Below, in pieces: positions 14,392 through 21,263 of a DNA stretch of 32,322 nucleotides. Made by a program: the position numbers and the translations under genes. The stretch is from CAKUIA01 sp034180465 (lineage in GTDB: Bacteria > Verrucomicrobiota > Verrucomicrobiia > Opitutales > Intestinicryptomonadaceae): the NCBI GenBank assembly GCA_034180465.1, contig JAXFOH010000130.1, positions 1 to 32,322 of the forward strand, read 5' to 3'. Under the pieces are notes generated by a model. That model had not been told where the DNA came from. It saw only the letters and a program-made list of their open reading frames with translations, and did not search any database. Within the stretch, counting starts at the first letter, position 1, and every line of letters begins with the position of its first letter.

Positions 14392-15527
14392 TTTTTTTTT
14401 TTTTGCGTATCCGCCGGCAGGTCGGAAAGTTTTTCCAATTCCTTGATTAGGGTATTTATTGCCCTTGTCCTGCTTTGCTCTACCGCCTTTAACAAAGTTA
14501 CCTCAAAATTTGCCCTTTCCGACAGGCCGCTTCGCAATGTTTTAACACCCGACTGCAAAGCGTCTAGCATATGCATAATTTGCTCGCTCGAAAGCTTTTT
14601 TTCGCCGAAAAGGTAAAAGCCTTCTTTTAGCGAATCCATAAGCGACTTTCGCAATTCTATCTGCAAGTCGTTTAAGGCTCTATATAAGTCGCAACCGTTG
14701 TCTATTAAAGCGGCAACTTCTTTCATTAGCGAGGCGTTGTCGCCTTTCGCCATTGCCGCAATAATCGCCGAAATTTGCGCCGTAGAGGCGAGGCCGTATA
14801 CGTTAATTACGTCTTGCTCGGAAATATTTTTGCCGCAAAACGAAATCATTTGGTCTAGAATACTTTGGGCATCGCGCATACCGCCGTTTGCAAGGCGGGC
14901 AATTACGTCTAGGGCGGCCTTGTCGGTTTTTATGCCCTCTAGCTCGGCAATTTTAGCCAAGTGTGCCGAAATCTTTTCTTCGGGAATGGGTCTAAATTCA
15001 AACCTTTGGCACCTAGAAGTTATTGTGCCCAAAACTTTGTGCGCTTCGGTTGTGGCAAATATAAACTTAACGTGTTTCGGCGGCTCTTCCAAAGTTTTTA
15101 GCAAGGCGTTAAAGGCGTCTTGCGTTAAAGAGTGCACTTCGTCGATAATATATATTTTATAAGAGCACTGGGTTGGGGCATATTTGCAGTCTTGCCTAAG
15201 CTGGCGTATTTCGTCTATGGAACGGTTCGACGCGCCGTCTATTTCGACAACATCCATACAAGTCCCATTCATTATGGCTTTAGAAATTTCGCTGTCGTCG
15301 CTAGGGTGCGAGTTCGGACCGCCTTCGGCATTTAGTGCCTTTGCAAATATGCGCGCTACCGTTGTTTTGCCCGTGCCCCTAGGCCCTACAAAAAGGTAGG
15401 CGTGCCCTATACGGCCGGAATCTATCGCGTTTTTAAGCGTGCGCACAACGTGTTCTTGCCCGACAAGTTCGTCGAACTGTTTGGGGCGGTAGCGGCGCGC
15501 TATAACTTGATAGGATTCCTCTGCCAT
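14376..15527 (-). CDS. dnaX: DNA polymerase III subunit gamma/tau (zero-frame, gamma-like product)
   Basis: The ATPase subunit of the clamp loader that opens the sliding clamp at primed DNA. In 383 residues it has AAA+ domains I-II and the collar domain III: MAEESYQVIARRYRP at the start, Walker A GPRGTGKTT (48-56), Walker B and sensor region IYIIDEVH (125-132), ATTEAHKV (158-165) and the SRC motif SRCQRFEF (171-178). The zinc-module cysteines normally found after Walker A (Cx8CxxCxxC) are absent from 60-88; only C90 is near. The zero frame stops just after the A13 run, about where the E. coli collar domain ends, so it is a gamma-like form, with a tau extension in another frame. ilvE ends 12 bases upstream on the same strand. 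TATAAT at 15539-15544 lies 11 bases before the ATG, so a private promoter is possible. Confidence 0.94.
   Translation of the reverse strand: MAEESYQVIARRYRPKQFDELVGQEHVVRTLKNAIDSGRIGHAYLFVGPRGTGKTTVARIFAKALNAEGGPNSHPSDDSEISKAIMNGTCMDVVEIDGASNRSIDEIRQLRQDCKYAPTQCSYKIYIIDEVHSLTQDAFNALLKTLEEPPKHVKFIFATTEAHKVLGTITSRCQRFEFRPIPEEKISAHLAKIAELEGIKTDKAALDVIARLANGGMRDAQSILDQMISFCGKNISEQDVINVYGLASTAQISAIIAAMAKGDNASLMKEVAALIDNGCDLYRALNDLQIELRKSLMDSLKEGFYLFGEKKLSSEQIMHMLDALQSGVKTLRSGLSERANFEVTLLKAVEQSRTRAINTLIKELEKLSDLPADTQKKKNSPSA
14392..14404 (-). promoter_or_regulatory. dnaX: A13 slippery run in dnaX
   Basis: Thirteen consecutive A on the coding strand (T on plus) span codons 375-379. Zero frame gives QKKKNSPSA and stop. 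One extra A (14) gives an immediate TAG. One fewer A (12) or two more (15) opens the tau frame. The run is long enough for RNA polymerase slippage, as established for the A9 run of Thermus thermophilus dnaX. A homopolymer assembly error is the main alternative. Confidence 0.7.
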
Positions 15528-15538
15528 ATAGCGTAATA

Positions 15539-15544
15539 ATTATA
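15539..15544 (-). promoter_or_regulatory. -10-like hexamer before dnaX
   Basis: A perfect TATAAT on the minus strand overlaps the last codons of ilvE and ends 11 bases before the dnaX ATG; no Shine-Dalgarno is visible between. It could drive a near-leaderless dnaX transcript. A single hexamer can occur by chance, so confidence is low. Confidence 0.28.
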
Positions 15545-16406
15545 TTTTTACGCCGTCTTGGGTTGCCCTTTGCAGGTATCTTTCCGACAATTTTTTGGTA
15601 ACAGGGCCGGGTTTGCCGTCGCCTATTACGCGCGAGTCGAGCTCTACAAGGGGAATCAAACGTGCGGCAGTTCCGGTAAGGAAGCATTCGTCGGCAGTCC
15701 AAACGTCGAAACGGGTCAGGATTTTTTCTACAAACGGAACGCCCAGTTCTTGTGCAATTTCAATTACACTGCGGCGTGTTACGCCAATAAGCGAGCTTGC
15801 CGAGCAGGGAGGTGTATACAAAACGCCTTCCGAAACAATAAAGATATTATCGCCGCTGCATTCTGCAATATTGCCTTCGTTGTTCAAAAGCACACATTCT
15901 TCGTAGCCCAAATTTTTGGCCTCTATCTTTGCCAAGATATTATTTAGGTAGTTTAGGCTTTTTACCATTGGAGGCAACGCTGCAGGCGAATTTCTGCGTG
16001 TGGGAACTGTAATTGCCTTAAGGCCGTTTTCGTAAAGTTCTTTGGGGTACAACGTAATTTCGTCGGCAATGATAATCAACTGAGGGTCTGTGCAAGTGAA
16101 GGGCGAAATGCCCAATTTGCCTTTTCCGCGCGAAACAACCAACCTGATATAGCCGTCTTTAAGTCCGTTTACGCGGCAAGATTCGCACACGGCGTCCATA
16201 ATTTCCTGTTTGCTCCAGGGTAAATCAAGCATAATGGCCTTTGCCGATTTAAAAAGTCTGTCGATGTGTACGGGCAATCTAAACACATTGCCGCTGTATA
16301 GGCGAATGCCTTCGAATATACCGTCGCCGTACAAGAAGCCATGGTCGAAAACCGAAACTTTGGCTTCGTCTTTTTCGTAGAATTTTCCGTTTATGTAAAC
16401 TTTCAT
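15540..16406 (-). CDS. ilvE: Branched-chain amino acid aminotransferase (fold-type IV PLP enzyme)
   Basis: A 288-residue cytosolic transaminase that interconverts valine, leucine and isoleucine with their 2-oxo acids. The N-terminal VSVFDHGFLYGDGIFEGIR with the EGIRLY motif (32-37) is typical of BCAT over D-amino-acid aminotransferase and 4-amino-4-deoxychorismate lyase, although these relatives cannot be fully excluded. The PLP lysine is K149 in MVKSLNYLNN, and NIAECSGDNIFIV (179-191) is the conserved phosphate-side region. AAGGA lies 6 bases before the ATG as a good ribosome site, and a TTGACA / TAGCAT promoter lies upstream. dnaX follows after 12 bases, so the two probably share a transcript. 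No other ilv gene is in the window. Confidence 0.9.
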   Translation of the reverse strand: MKVYINGKFYEKDEAKVSVFDHGFLYGDGIFEGIRLYSGNVFRLPVHIDRLFKSAKAIMLDLPWSKQEIMDAVCESCRVNGLKDGYIRLVVSRGKGKLGISPFTCTDPQLIIIADEITLYPKELYENGLKAITVPTRRNSPAALPPMVKSLNYLNNILAKIEAKNLGYEECVLLNNEGNIAECSGDNIFIVSEGVLYTPPCSASSLIGVTRRSVIEIAQELGVPFVEKILTRFDVWTADECFLTGTAARLIPLVELDSRVIGDGKPGPVTKKLSERYLQRATQDGVKI

Positions 16407-16437
16407 TTTGTTTCCTTATATTTAAAAAGTCGCCGAA

Positions 16438-16467
16438 ATGCTACACCCTAAAAAATACCACTGTCAA
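16438..16467 (-). promoter_or_regulatory. Probable sigma-70-type promoter for ilvE-dnaX
   Basis: On the minus strand a perfect TTGACA (16462-16467) is followed after 18 bases by TAGCAT (16438-16443, 4 of 6 matches to TATAAT). It lies in the 69-base gap between the binding-protein gene and ilvE and implies a leader of about 25 bases containing the ilvE AAGGA ribosome site. Confidence 0.5.
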
Positions 16468-16475
16468 TAAATAGA

Positions 16476-17249
16476 TTAGTTTTCTATGTAAATTTTTTCG
16501 TCGTAATATGGTATTTTTGCCTTAATCATTTTGTCCAACAAGCCGTCTTTGCGATGGGTGTCTATAAACTGGTTTAAGGCGGCCAAAAGCTTGGGGTTGT
16601 CTTGGCGCACCGCCCAGCAAAGCGATTCTTTGTCGAGCACTATTGGCATCGGGGCAATGCCAGAGCTTTCAAAGTTGCTTGCCAGCCACATAACCAATGT
16701 AGAATCGGCAACAAGCATATCTATTTTCTTTGCAAGCAGGGCCTCTATGGCGTCTTTCGAGTCTTTTAAAACCACAACATTGCTGTAGTAAAAGTTGTCT
16801 TTTACAAATGTTTCGGCGGTATAGCGTTCTATAACGCCTATGTTGCCTATTGCGTTTATAACCGACAACGCCGAATCGTATTTTTGAAAGTCTATGCGGT
16901 GCAAAAGCGGCATTTGGCTTACGGTTAAATAGCTTTTGGTAAATGCAACGCGTTTTGCGCGCGTGTCGGTATACGACATTGCCGACATAATCGCGTCCAC
17001 GCGCTTTGCGTTTAGGGCGGGAATAAGCTCTTTAAAATCCATATTTATAAGAACAAGCTCGTAGCCGTTTTCTTCGCAGAATTTTTGGGCGAAGTCTACT
17101 TCAAGTCCCACAATTTTGCCTTTTTCTGCGTAAATCATAGGGGGGAAGCCTATGTTTACCCCGACTCTAAACTGCGGTTTTGCGGATTTATCGTCGGCAA
17201 ACGCTGCGCAAACGGCAAATATCAATACGGATAAAAGAAGCTTTTTCAT
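16476..17249 (-). CDS. Orphan amino-acid-type ABC transporter substrate-binding protein
   Basis: A 257-residue exported binding protein of the SBP_bac_3 family. The signal peptide MKKLLLSVLIFAVCAAFADD has a likely cut after AFA. The mature part has FRVGVNIGFPPMIY, IVGLEVDFAQKFCEENGYEL, ALNAKRVDAIMSAMSYTDTR and FTKSYLTVSQM, all standard for polar amino acid or opine binders; GLEVDFA and TRAKR normally contact the ligand's alpha-amino and carboxyl groups. No permease or ATPase gene is adjacent. It starts 4 bases after the fabV stop, so it is translated from the metF-ispA-fabV transcript. It may feed a transporter encoded elsewhere or serve as a free sensor; the ligand cannot be named. Confidence 0.85.
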   Translation of the reverse strand: MKKLLLSVLIFAVCAAFADDKSAKPQFRVGVNIGFPPMIYAEKGKIVGLEVDFAQKFCEENGYELVLINMDFKELIPALNAKRVDAIMSAMSYTDTRAKRVAFTKSYLTVSQMPLLHRIDFQKYDSALSVINAIGNIGVIERYTAETFVKDNFYYSNVVVLKDSKDAIEALLAKKIDMLVADSTLVMWLASNFESSGIAPMPIVLDKESLCWAVRQDNPKLLAALNQFIDTHRKDGLLDKMIKAKIPYYDEKIYIEN

Positions 17250-17253
17250 AAAA

Positions 17254-18444
17254 TTATAGGTCTATTTGAACTTTCGAATCTTTGCCGTATTCGACACCGT
17301 CTACACCGAAACCGAACAGTCCCAAAAATGCCTTTTTGTAGCCGTCGTAGTCGGTCAATTCGCGCAGGGTTACGCTTGTAATGTCGTTCCACATTGCAAA
17401 TACCGCGTTTTGAACTTCGTCTTTAAGCTCCAAGTCGTCTATTCTTATAAGCCCGTTGTCGTCGAAATCAAGGAAGTTGTCGTTATAAAGCTTGGTCGCA
17501 AAAAGCCTGTTTATTTGCATTATTGCGTCTTCGTGCAAATTCATTTGCTTCATAACCTTATACAACGCCGAAATGTATAGCGGAACTACTGGAATTGCCG
17601 AGCTTGCCTGCGTTACAATGGCCTTGTTTACCGAAACAAACGCCTTGCCCCTGTACAGTTTTAAAACGGCGTCGATTTGTTCGGCAGCCTTTTCAAGGTC
17701 TTTCTTTGCCTGGCCTATTGTGCCTTCCCTGTAAATGGGGTAGGTAAGCTTGGGGCCTATGTAAGAATATGCTACGCTTGTACAGCCTTCGGCGATAACG
17801 CCAGCTTTGTCTAGGGCGTCTATCCAAAGCTTCCAATCGTCGCCTCCCATAACCTTTACTGTGTCAAACACTTCCTTTTCGGTGGCGACGGGAACGACAA
17901 CGTCTTTTATGCAATCCTTGTCGGTATCTACGCTTTTTGCGCGGTATTCTTCGCCGACAGTTTTTAAAACGCTTTTGTAAACTTCGCCCGTTTTTGGGTC
18001 TGTACGGCGGGGGGCCGCCAAAGAGTATACAATTAAGTCCACCTTGCCGAAAGGACTTGCCTTTATGGCCTGTATTGCCTGGTTTTTAATGTCGTCTGTA
18101 AAAGCGTCGCCGTTGATATTGGCGCAATATAAGCCTTCGGCTTTAGCCTGCCTGGTAAATTCGGCCGTGTTATACCAGCCCGCCGAAGCGCAGCGGCTTT
18201 TTGCGTCGTCGCCGTTGCGTTCAAAAAATACGCCAACTGTTGCGCTTTTGCAGCCAAAGGCAGCATTTATTCGGCTAGCCAAGCCGTAGCCTGTCGAAGA
18301 ACCTATAACAAGCGCGCACTTGCACCCGTTTTTAATTTCGCCTTTCGATTTAACGTAGGCGATTTGATTTTGAACGTTTTTTGCGCAGCCTTCGGGGTGC
18401 GCTGTTATGCACAAAAACGATTTTACTTTTGGTTCCACTATCAT
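17254..18444 (-). CDS. fabV: FabV-type trans-2-enoyl-ACP/CoA reductase (NADH)
   Basis: A 396-residue monomeric short-chain-dehydrogenase-like enzyme that performs the last reductive step of fatty acid elongation. This family is naturally tolerant of triclosan, in contrast to FabI. The NADH-binding segment is VIGSSTGYGLASR (46-58), YSLAAPRRTDPKTG (140-153) is a FabV hallmark, and the catalytic Tyr-x8-Lys is Y238/K247 within YPIYREGTIGQAKKDL. The frame extends upstream into ispA, but the ATG at 18444 gives the family's usual N-terminus, MIVEPKVKSFLCITAHPEGC, and has AAGGAG 12 bases before it. ispA ends 32 bases upstream and the binding-protein gene starts 4 bases downstream. No fabI is present in the window. 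Confidence 0.93.
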   Translation of the reverse strand: MIVEPKVKSFLCITAHPEGCAKNVQNQIAYVKSKGEIKNGCKCALVIGSSTGYGLASRINAAFGCKSATVGVFFERNGDDAKSRCASAGWYNTAEFTRQAKAEGLYCANINGDAFTDDIKNQAIQAIKASPFGKVDLIVYSLAAPRRTDPKTGEVYKSVLKTVGEEYRAKSVDTDKDCIKDVVVPVATEKEVFDTVKVMGGDDWKLWIDALDKAGVIAEGCTSVAYSYIGPKLTYPIYREGTIGQAKKDLEKAAEQIDAVLKLYRGKAFVSVNKAIVTQASSAIPVVPLYISALYKVMKQMNLHEDAIMQINRLFATKLYNDNFLDFDDNGLIRIDDLELKDEVQNAVFAMWNDITSVTLRELTDYDGYKKAFLGLFGFGVDGVEYGKDSKVQIDL

Positions 18445-18476
18445 TTTAGAGAGAGTCTCCTTTTTGAATTTTTGTT

Positions 18477-19373
18477 TTAGCTTATTCTGTTTTGCATGTG
18501 CTCGATTAGGGCTTTCATAAACTCGTTGTTTTTGCCCATTTTGTCGCACAAGGCAACGGCTTTGCCCGTAAGGTCGGCGGCAATTTCTCGCGCCTTTTCA
18601 ATTCCATAAAGCGTGGCATATGTCATCTTATTGTTTTGCGCGTCTAGCCTTACGGTTTTTCCCATCGTTTCGGTGTCGGAGGTTGCGTCTAAAATGTCGT
18701 CTATAACCTGAAACGCCAAACCTATGTTGTATCCAATTTGTCTTGCCGTTTCCAAGTGCTCTTTTGTGCACGATTTCGACAATCTTACTCCCATTGTTAC
18801 CGCGCTTGTAATCAACGCTGCGGTTTTATTGTCGTGAATGTAAACGAGCTTTTCGGGAGTCATATTCTCGCCGTTCTTTTCGTTCATTACATCTTCTACT
18901 TGCCCTCCAATAAGCTTTTCGCTGCCCGCGGCATGGCCTAGGTCGCGCACAAGGCCGGTTGCAATTTCGGGGTGGTCTTTGTAGCTTTCGGCCAAAAGCC
19001 AAAGCGAGTATGTTAAAAGCGCGTCTCCCGCCAAAAGGGCAAGTGGTTCGCCGAATACTTTGTGGCAGGTTGGCACCCCGCGCCTTAAGTCGGAATTGTC
19101 TATTGCGGGCAAGTCGTCGTGAATTAAAGTGTAGGTATGAAGCGACTCTATCGCAACGCAGGCTGGAACGGGGTCTATGTCGCCGTCCAGCATTTCTTGA
19201 GCCGCCATAAGCAGAATTGGACGTATCCTTTTACCGCCAGCCTTAAGACTGTAGCGCATTGCCTTGTGCAAATCGGCGGGTCTTGTGTCTTCCGTGGGAA
19301 GATATTTGTCTATGCCGTTTTCTACAGCTTTGCGAAGCGATTCGTATTTTTCTTTGAATTGAGTGTCGTTCAT
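18477..19373 (-). CDS. ispA: Polyprenyl (farnesyl/geranylgeranyl) diphosphate synthase
   Basis: A 298-residue trans-prenyltransferase that condenses IPP with allylic diphosphates to make C15 (possibly C20) precursors of quinones and cell-wall carriers. The first aspartate-rich motif is DDLPAID (86-92), within HTYTLIHDDLPAIDNSDLRRG (the two extra residues in the motif mark bacterial type II FPP synthases). The second is DDILD (225-229). SLKAGGKRIRP (42-52) binds IPP, and GGQVEDV is at 156-162. Chain length is not settled by the motifs. A GGGA-like purine stretch precedes the ATG. It lies between metF (15-base gap) and fabV (32-base gap) on the same strand, so it is probably part of their operon. 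Confidence 0.92.
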   Translation of the reverse strand: MNDTQFKEKYESLRKAVENGIDKYLPTEDTRPADLHKAMRYSLKAGGKRIRPILLMAAQEMLDGDIDPVPACVAIESLHTYTLIHDDLPAIDNSDLRRGVPTCHKVFGEPLALLAGDALLTYSLWLLAESYKDHPEIATGLVRDLGHAAGSEKLIGGQVEDVMNEKNGENMTPEKLVYIHDNKTAALITSAVTMGVRLSKSCTKEHLETARQIGYNIGLAFQVIDDILDATSDTETMGKTVRLDAQNNKMTYATLYGIEKAREIAADLTGKAVALCDKMGKNNEFMKALIEHMQNRIS

Positions 19374-19388
19374 GCTTTCCCTTTTTTA

Positions 19389-20234
19389 TTATAAATTTTT
19401 TAGAGAGTTTAAAATGCTTACTGCAGAGTCGGACCTGTTTACTATGTATAGATGGAAGCGGTTTATGCCGTGGGCTAGCAGGTCTTTAATTTGCGCTAAA
19501 GTCCATTCGGCTCCTATTTGACGTGCGCTTTCTGCATCGGGGGCATTTTTCAGTTTTTCCGCCAATTCATTAGGCAAATAGGCGCTCGACATCGAGCAGA
19601 ATTTTTGCACCTGTTCGAACGACAGCGCGGGAAGCAGCCCCGGAATTATCGGTTGGGCAATGCCGGCTTCCTTGCACATTTCAAGAAATTTGTAGAAGTG
19701 CGCATTTTCGAAAAACAGCTGGGAAATAAAATAGTCTACGCCGCAGTCGGCCTTTATCTTTAGGTGGGCAATGTCTTCTTGCATGGTTTTTGCCTCGAAG
19801 TGCTTTTCGGGGTAGCAGGCGGCATATACCTTAAATGCGGGAAATTCACTTTTTATAAGCGAAACAAGCTCACTTGCGTGCTTTAGCCCGTTTGGGTGTG
19901 CTTTAAATTCGGCTGAGTTTTTTGGAGGGTCGCCCCTTAGCGCCATAACGCGGGTTAGCCCCGAATTTTGATACAGCCTAAGCATTTGCCTTAGGTCGTC
20001 TACGGAGTGCTCAACACAGGTTAGGTGGGGCATCATATTAAAATTAAAAATTTCTCCCAAAAGCGACGCGTATTCTACCGTGCGCTCGCGCGTTGTTCCG
20101 CCGGCTCCGTATGTTATCGACGCATATTTTACATTGCAGTTTTTTATCTTGTTTGCCGTGCGCAAGATTTGGCGTGCGCCTTCCTCCGTTTTTGGCGGGA
20201 AAAATTCTACGGAAATTTCCGGTTTTATATCCAT
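19389..20234 (-). CDS. metF: 5,10-methylenetetrahydrofolate reductase MetF
   Basis: A 281-residue flavoprotein that reduces 5,10-methylene-THF to 5-methyl-THF for methionine synthesis. It has SVEFFPPKTEEG (catalytic Glu region), ASITYGAGGTTRERT, PHLTCVEHSVDDL, ALRGDPP and DYFISQLFFEN, in the order expected for MetF. The frame stays open to 20309, but ATG 20234 (MDIKPEISVEFFPP) gives the family's N-terminus. TATAAT (20244-20249, minus) ends 9 bases before that ATG and no Shine-Dalgarno is visible. It is the first gene of the long minus-strand run that continues through ispA, fabV and the binding-protein gene. Confidence 0.93.
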   Translation of the reverse strand: MDIKPEISVEFFPPKTEEGARQILRTANKIKNCNVKYASITYGAGGTTRERTVEYASLLGEIFNFNMMPHLTCVEHSVDDLRQMLRLYQNSGLTRVMALRGDPPKNSAEFKAHPNGLKHASELVSLIKSEFPAFKVYAACYPEKHFEAKTMQEDIAHLKIKADCGVDYFISQLFFENAHFYKFLEMCKEAGIAQPIIPGLLPALSFEQVQKFCSMSSAYLPNELAEKLKNAPDAESARQIGAEWTLAQIKDLLAHGINRFHLYIVNRSDSAVSILNSLKNL

Positions 20235-20243
20235 AATGAAAAT

Positions 20244-20249
20244 ATTATA
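20244..20249 (-). promoter_or_regulatory. -10-like hexamer before metF
   Basis: A perfect TATAAT on the minus strand ends 9 bases before the metF ATG. No good -35 element is visible at the usual spacing. If used, the mRNA would have a leader of only about 2-4 bases. Confidence 0.35.
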
Positions 20250-20407
20250 TAAAAGTCTTTCGGCTCTTCGGTTTTTGTAAATGTAGATAATGCTAGGGCA
20301 AAAAAACAATTTTTAAAGAATAAAATGCTTGCCCGAAAAAAATAAAAATGCAAGATTCTTTGCGGTGAAGGTTATTTTACCGAACATAAAACAAAAACAA
20401 TAAGACG

Positions 20408-21184
20408 ATGAATCAATATCTATACTTATCCCTAATTCCCGAAGCTTTGATAGCCTCGAATTTGGCTCCCGAAGAGTTCGGATCGTACTACGCAACTGGC
20501 ACTTCGCACCACAACAACGCGCAGGCGATATTTTTTGAAGTCGATAGGAATTTTGAAAGCGACTATTTCCCCCTTTCCAAGATAGACGAGCTTTGCCAAC
20601 CGCACAAAGACGGTTCGCCGCATAAGTCGGTTTACCTTTCGGTTTACAGGGTGTTAGAGCACATTCCCCTAAGCGCGCTTAAAAGCCTCTATTTAACCAC
20701 AAGCGACGGTAAAACGCTTAAGCTAGACAAGGGCGAATTTGTACCCGAAGACAATGTTTACCTTTACTTGTATCAAGATTTGGGACCCGTAAAGCCCAGA
20801 GTTGCAAGTGCGCTTAACCCCGCAGAATATGTAAAAAGGCTAACTAGCCCCGACAGACTTATAAACACTCCAAAAATTGCCTTTTGCGATTTAAGGCTCG
20901 GCAATTTCGAAAAACATCCCGACATTGCTATAGAAGAAGACTTGCCCTATGCAAATATGGAGCACTTAAGAGACTGTTTGTCGCAGGTAAACTCTAAATC
21001 GGGCAAAAACAACAAGGTTGTTGTGCGCAGAATGAACGGCGAAATTTTGTATAGAACCGTAAAGAACGGTTTTTATGTGGGCGACAACAACGAAATGCTG
21101 TATTACCCGATGCCCTCGCGCGAAGATCTAGAAAATAAACACTTCAACTGGTGGAGAAGCGCGCTTACCGCATTCGGAGAATAA
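20408..21184 (+). CDS. Conserved-looking protein of unknown function
   Basis: A 258-residue soluble protein with no signal peptide and no membrane helix. I cannot assign a known domain with confidence. It is rich in aromatic and charged residues and has blocks that look like conserved cores: AQAIFFEVDR (38-47), FESDYFPLSKID, DGSPHKSVYLSVYRVLEHIP (about 68-87), SLYLTTSDGK, KIAFCDLRLGNFE, YRTVKNGFYVGDN and MLYYPMPSREDLENKHFNWW near the end. I have a vague memory of similar proteins annotated as hypothetical in other phyla but cannot confirm it. It is divergent from metF and upstream of hppA with a 79-base gap. Codon use looks like its neighbours, so recent transfer is not suggested. Enzyme or structural roles are equally open. 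Confidence 0.85.
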   Translation: MNQYLYLSLIPEALIASNLAPEEFGSYYATGTSHHNNAQAIFFEVDRNFESDYFPLSKIDELCQPHKDGSPHKSVYLSVYRVLEHIPLSALKSLYLTTSDGKTLKLDKGEFVPEDNVYLYLYQDLGPVKPRVASALNPAEYVKRLTSPDRLINTPKIAFCDLRLGNFEKHPDIAIEEDLPYANMEHLRDCLSQVNSKSGKNNKVVVRRMNGEILYRTVKNGFYVGDNNEMLYYPMPSREDLENKHFNWWRSALTAFGE

Positions 21185-21250
21185 ATAATTTAAACGCCCT
21201 CTTGAACGTCGCATTTGTGCGGGGGGGTCTTGTAGATTTTTTTAACATTG

Positions 21251-21256
21251 TATAAA
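21251..21256 (+). promoter_or_regulatory. -10-like hexamer before hppA
   Basis: TATAAA ends 7 bases before the hppA ATG and no Shine-Dalgarno lies between. TTGTAG 15 bases upstream is a poor -35 candidate. The spacing would suit a leaderless hppA mRNA. Confidence 0.3.
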
Positions 21257-21263
21257 GATTATT

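Noticed and set aside
14376..15527. dnaX as a frameshifted pseudogene
   Set aside because: All ATPase motifs are intact, the break falls exactly at a homopolymer at the end of domain III, and dnaX is essential; slippage or a homopolymer sequencing error explains it better.
21185..21263. Terminator between the unknown gene and hppA
   Set aside because: A G-rich stretch followed by seven T is present, but no stem longer than about 4 bp can be formed upstream of the T run.
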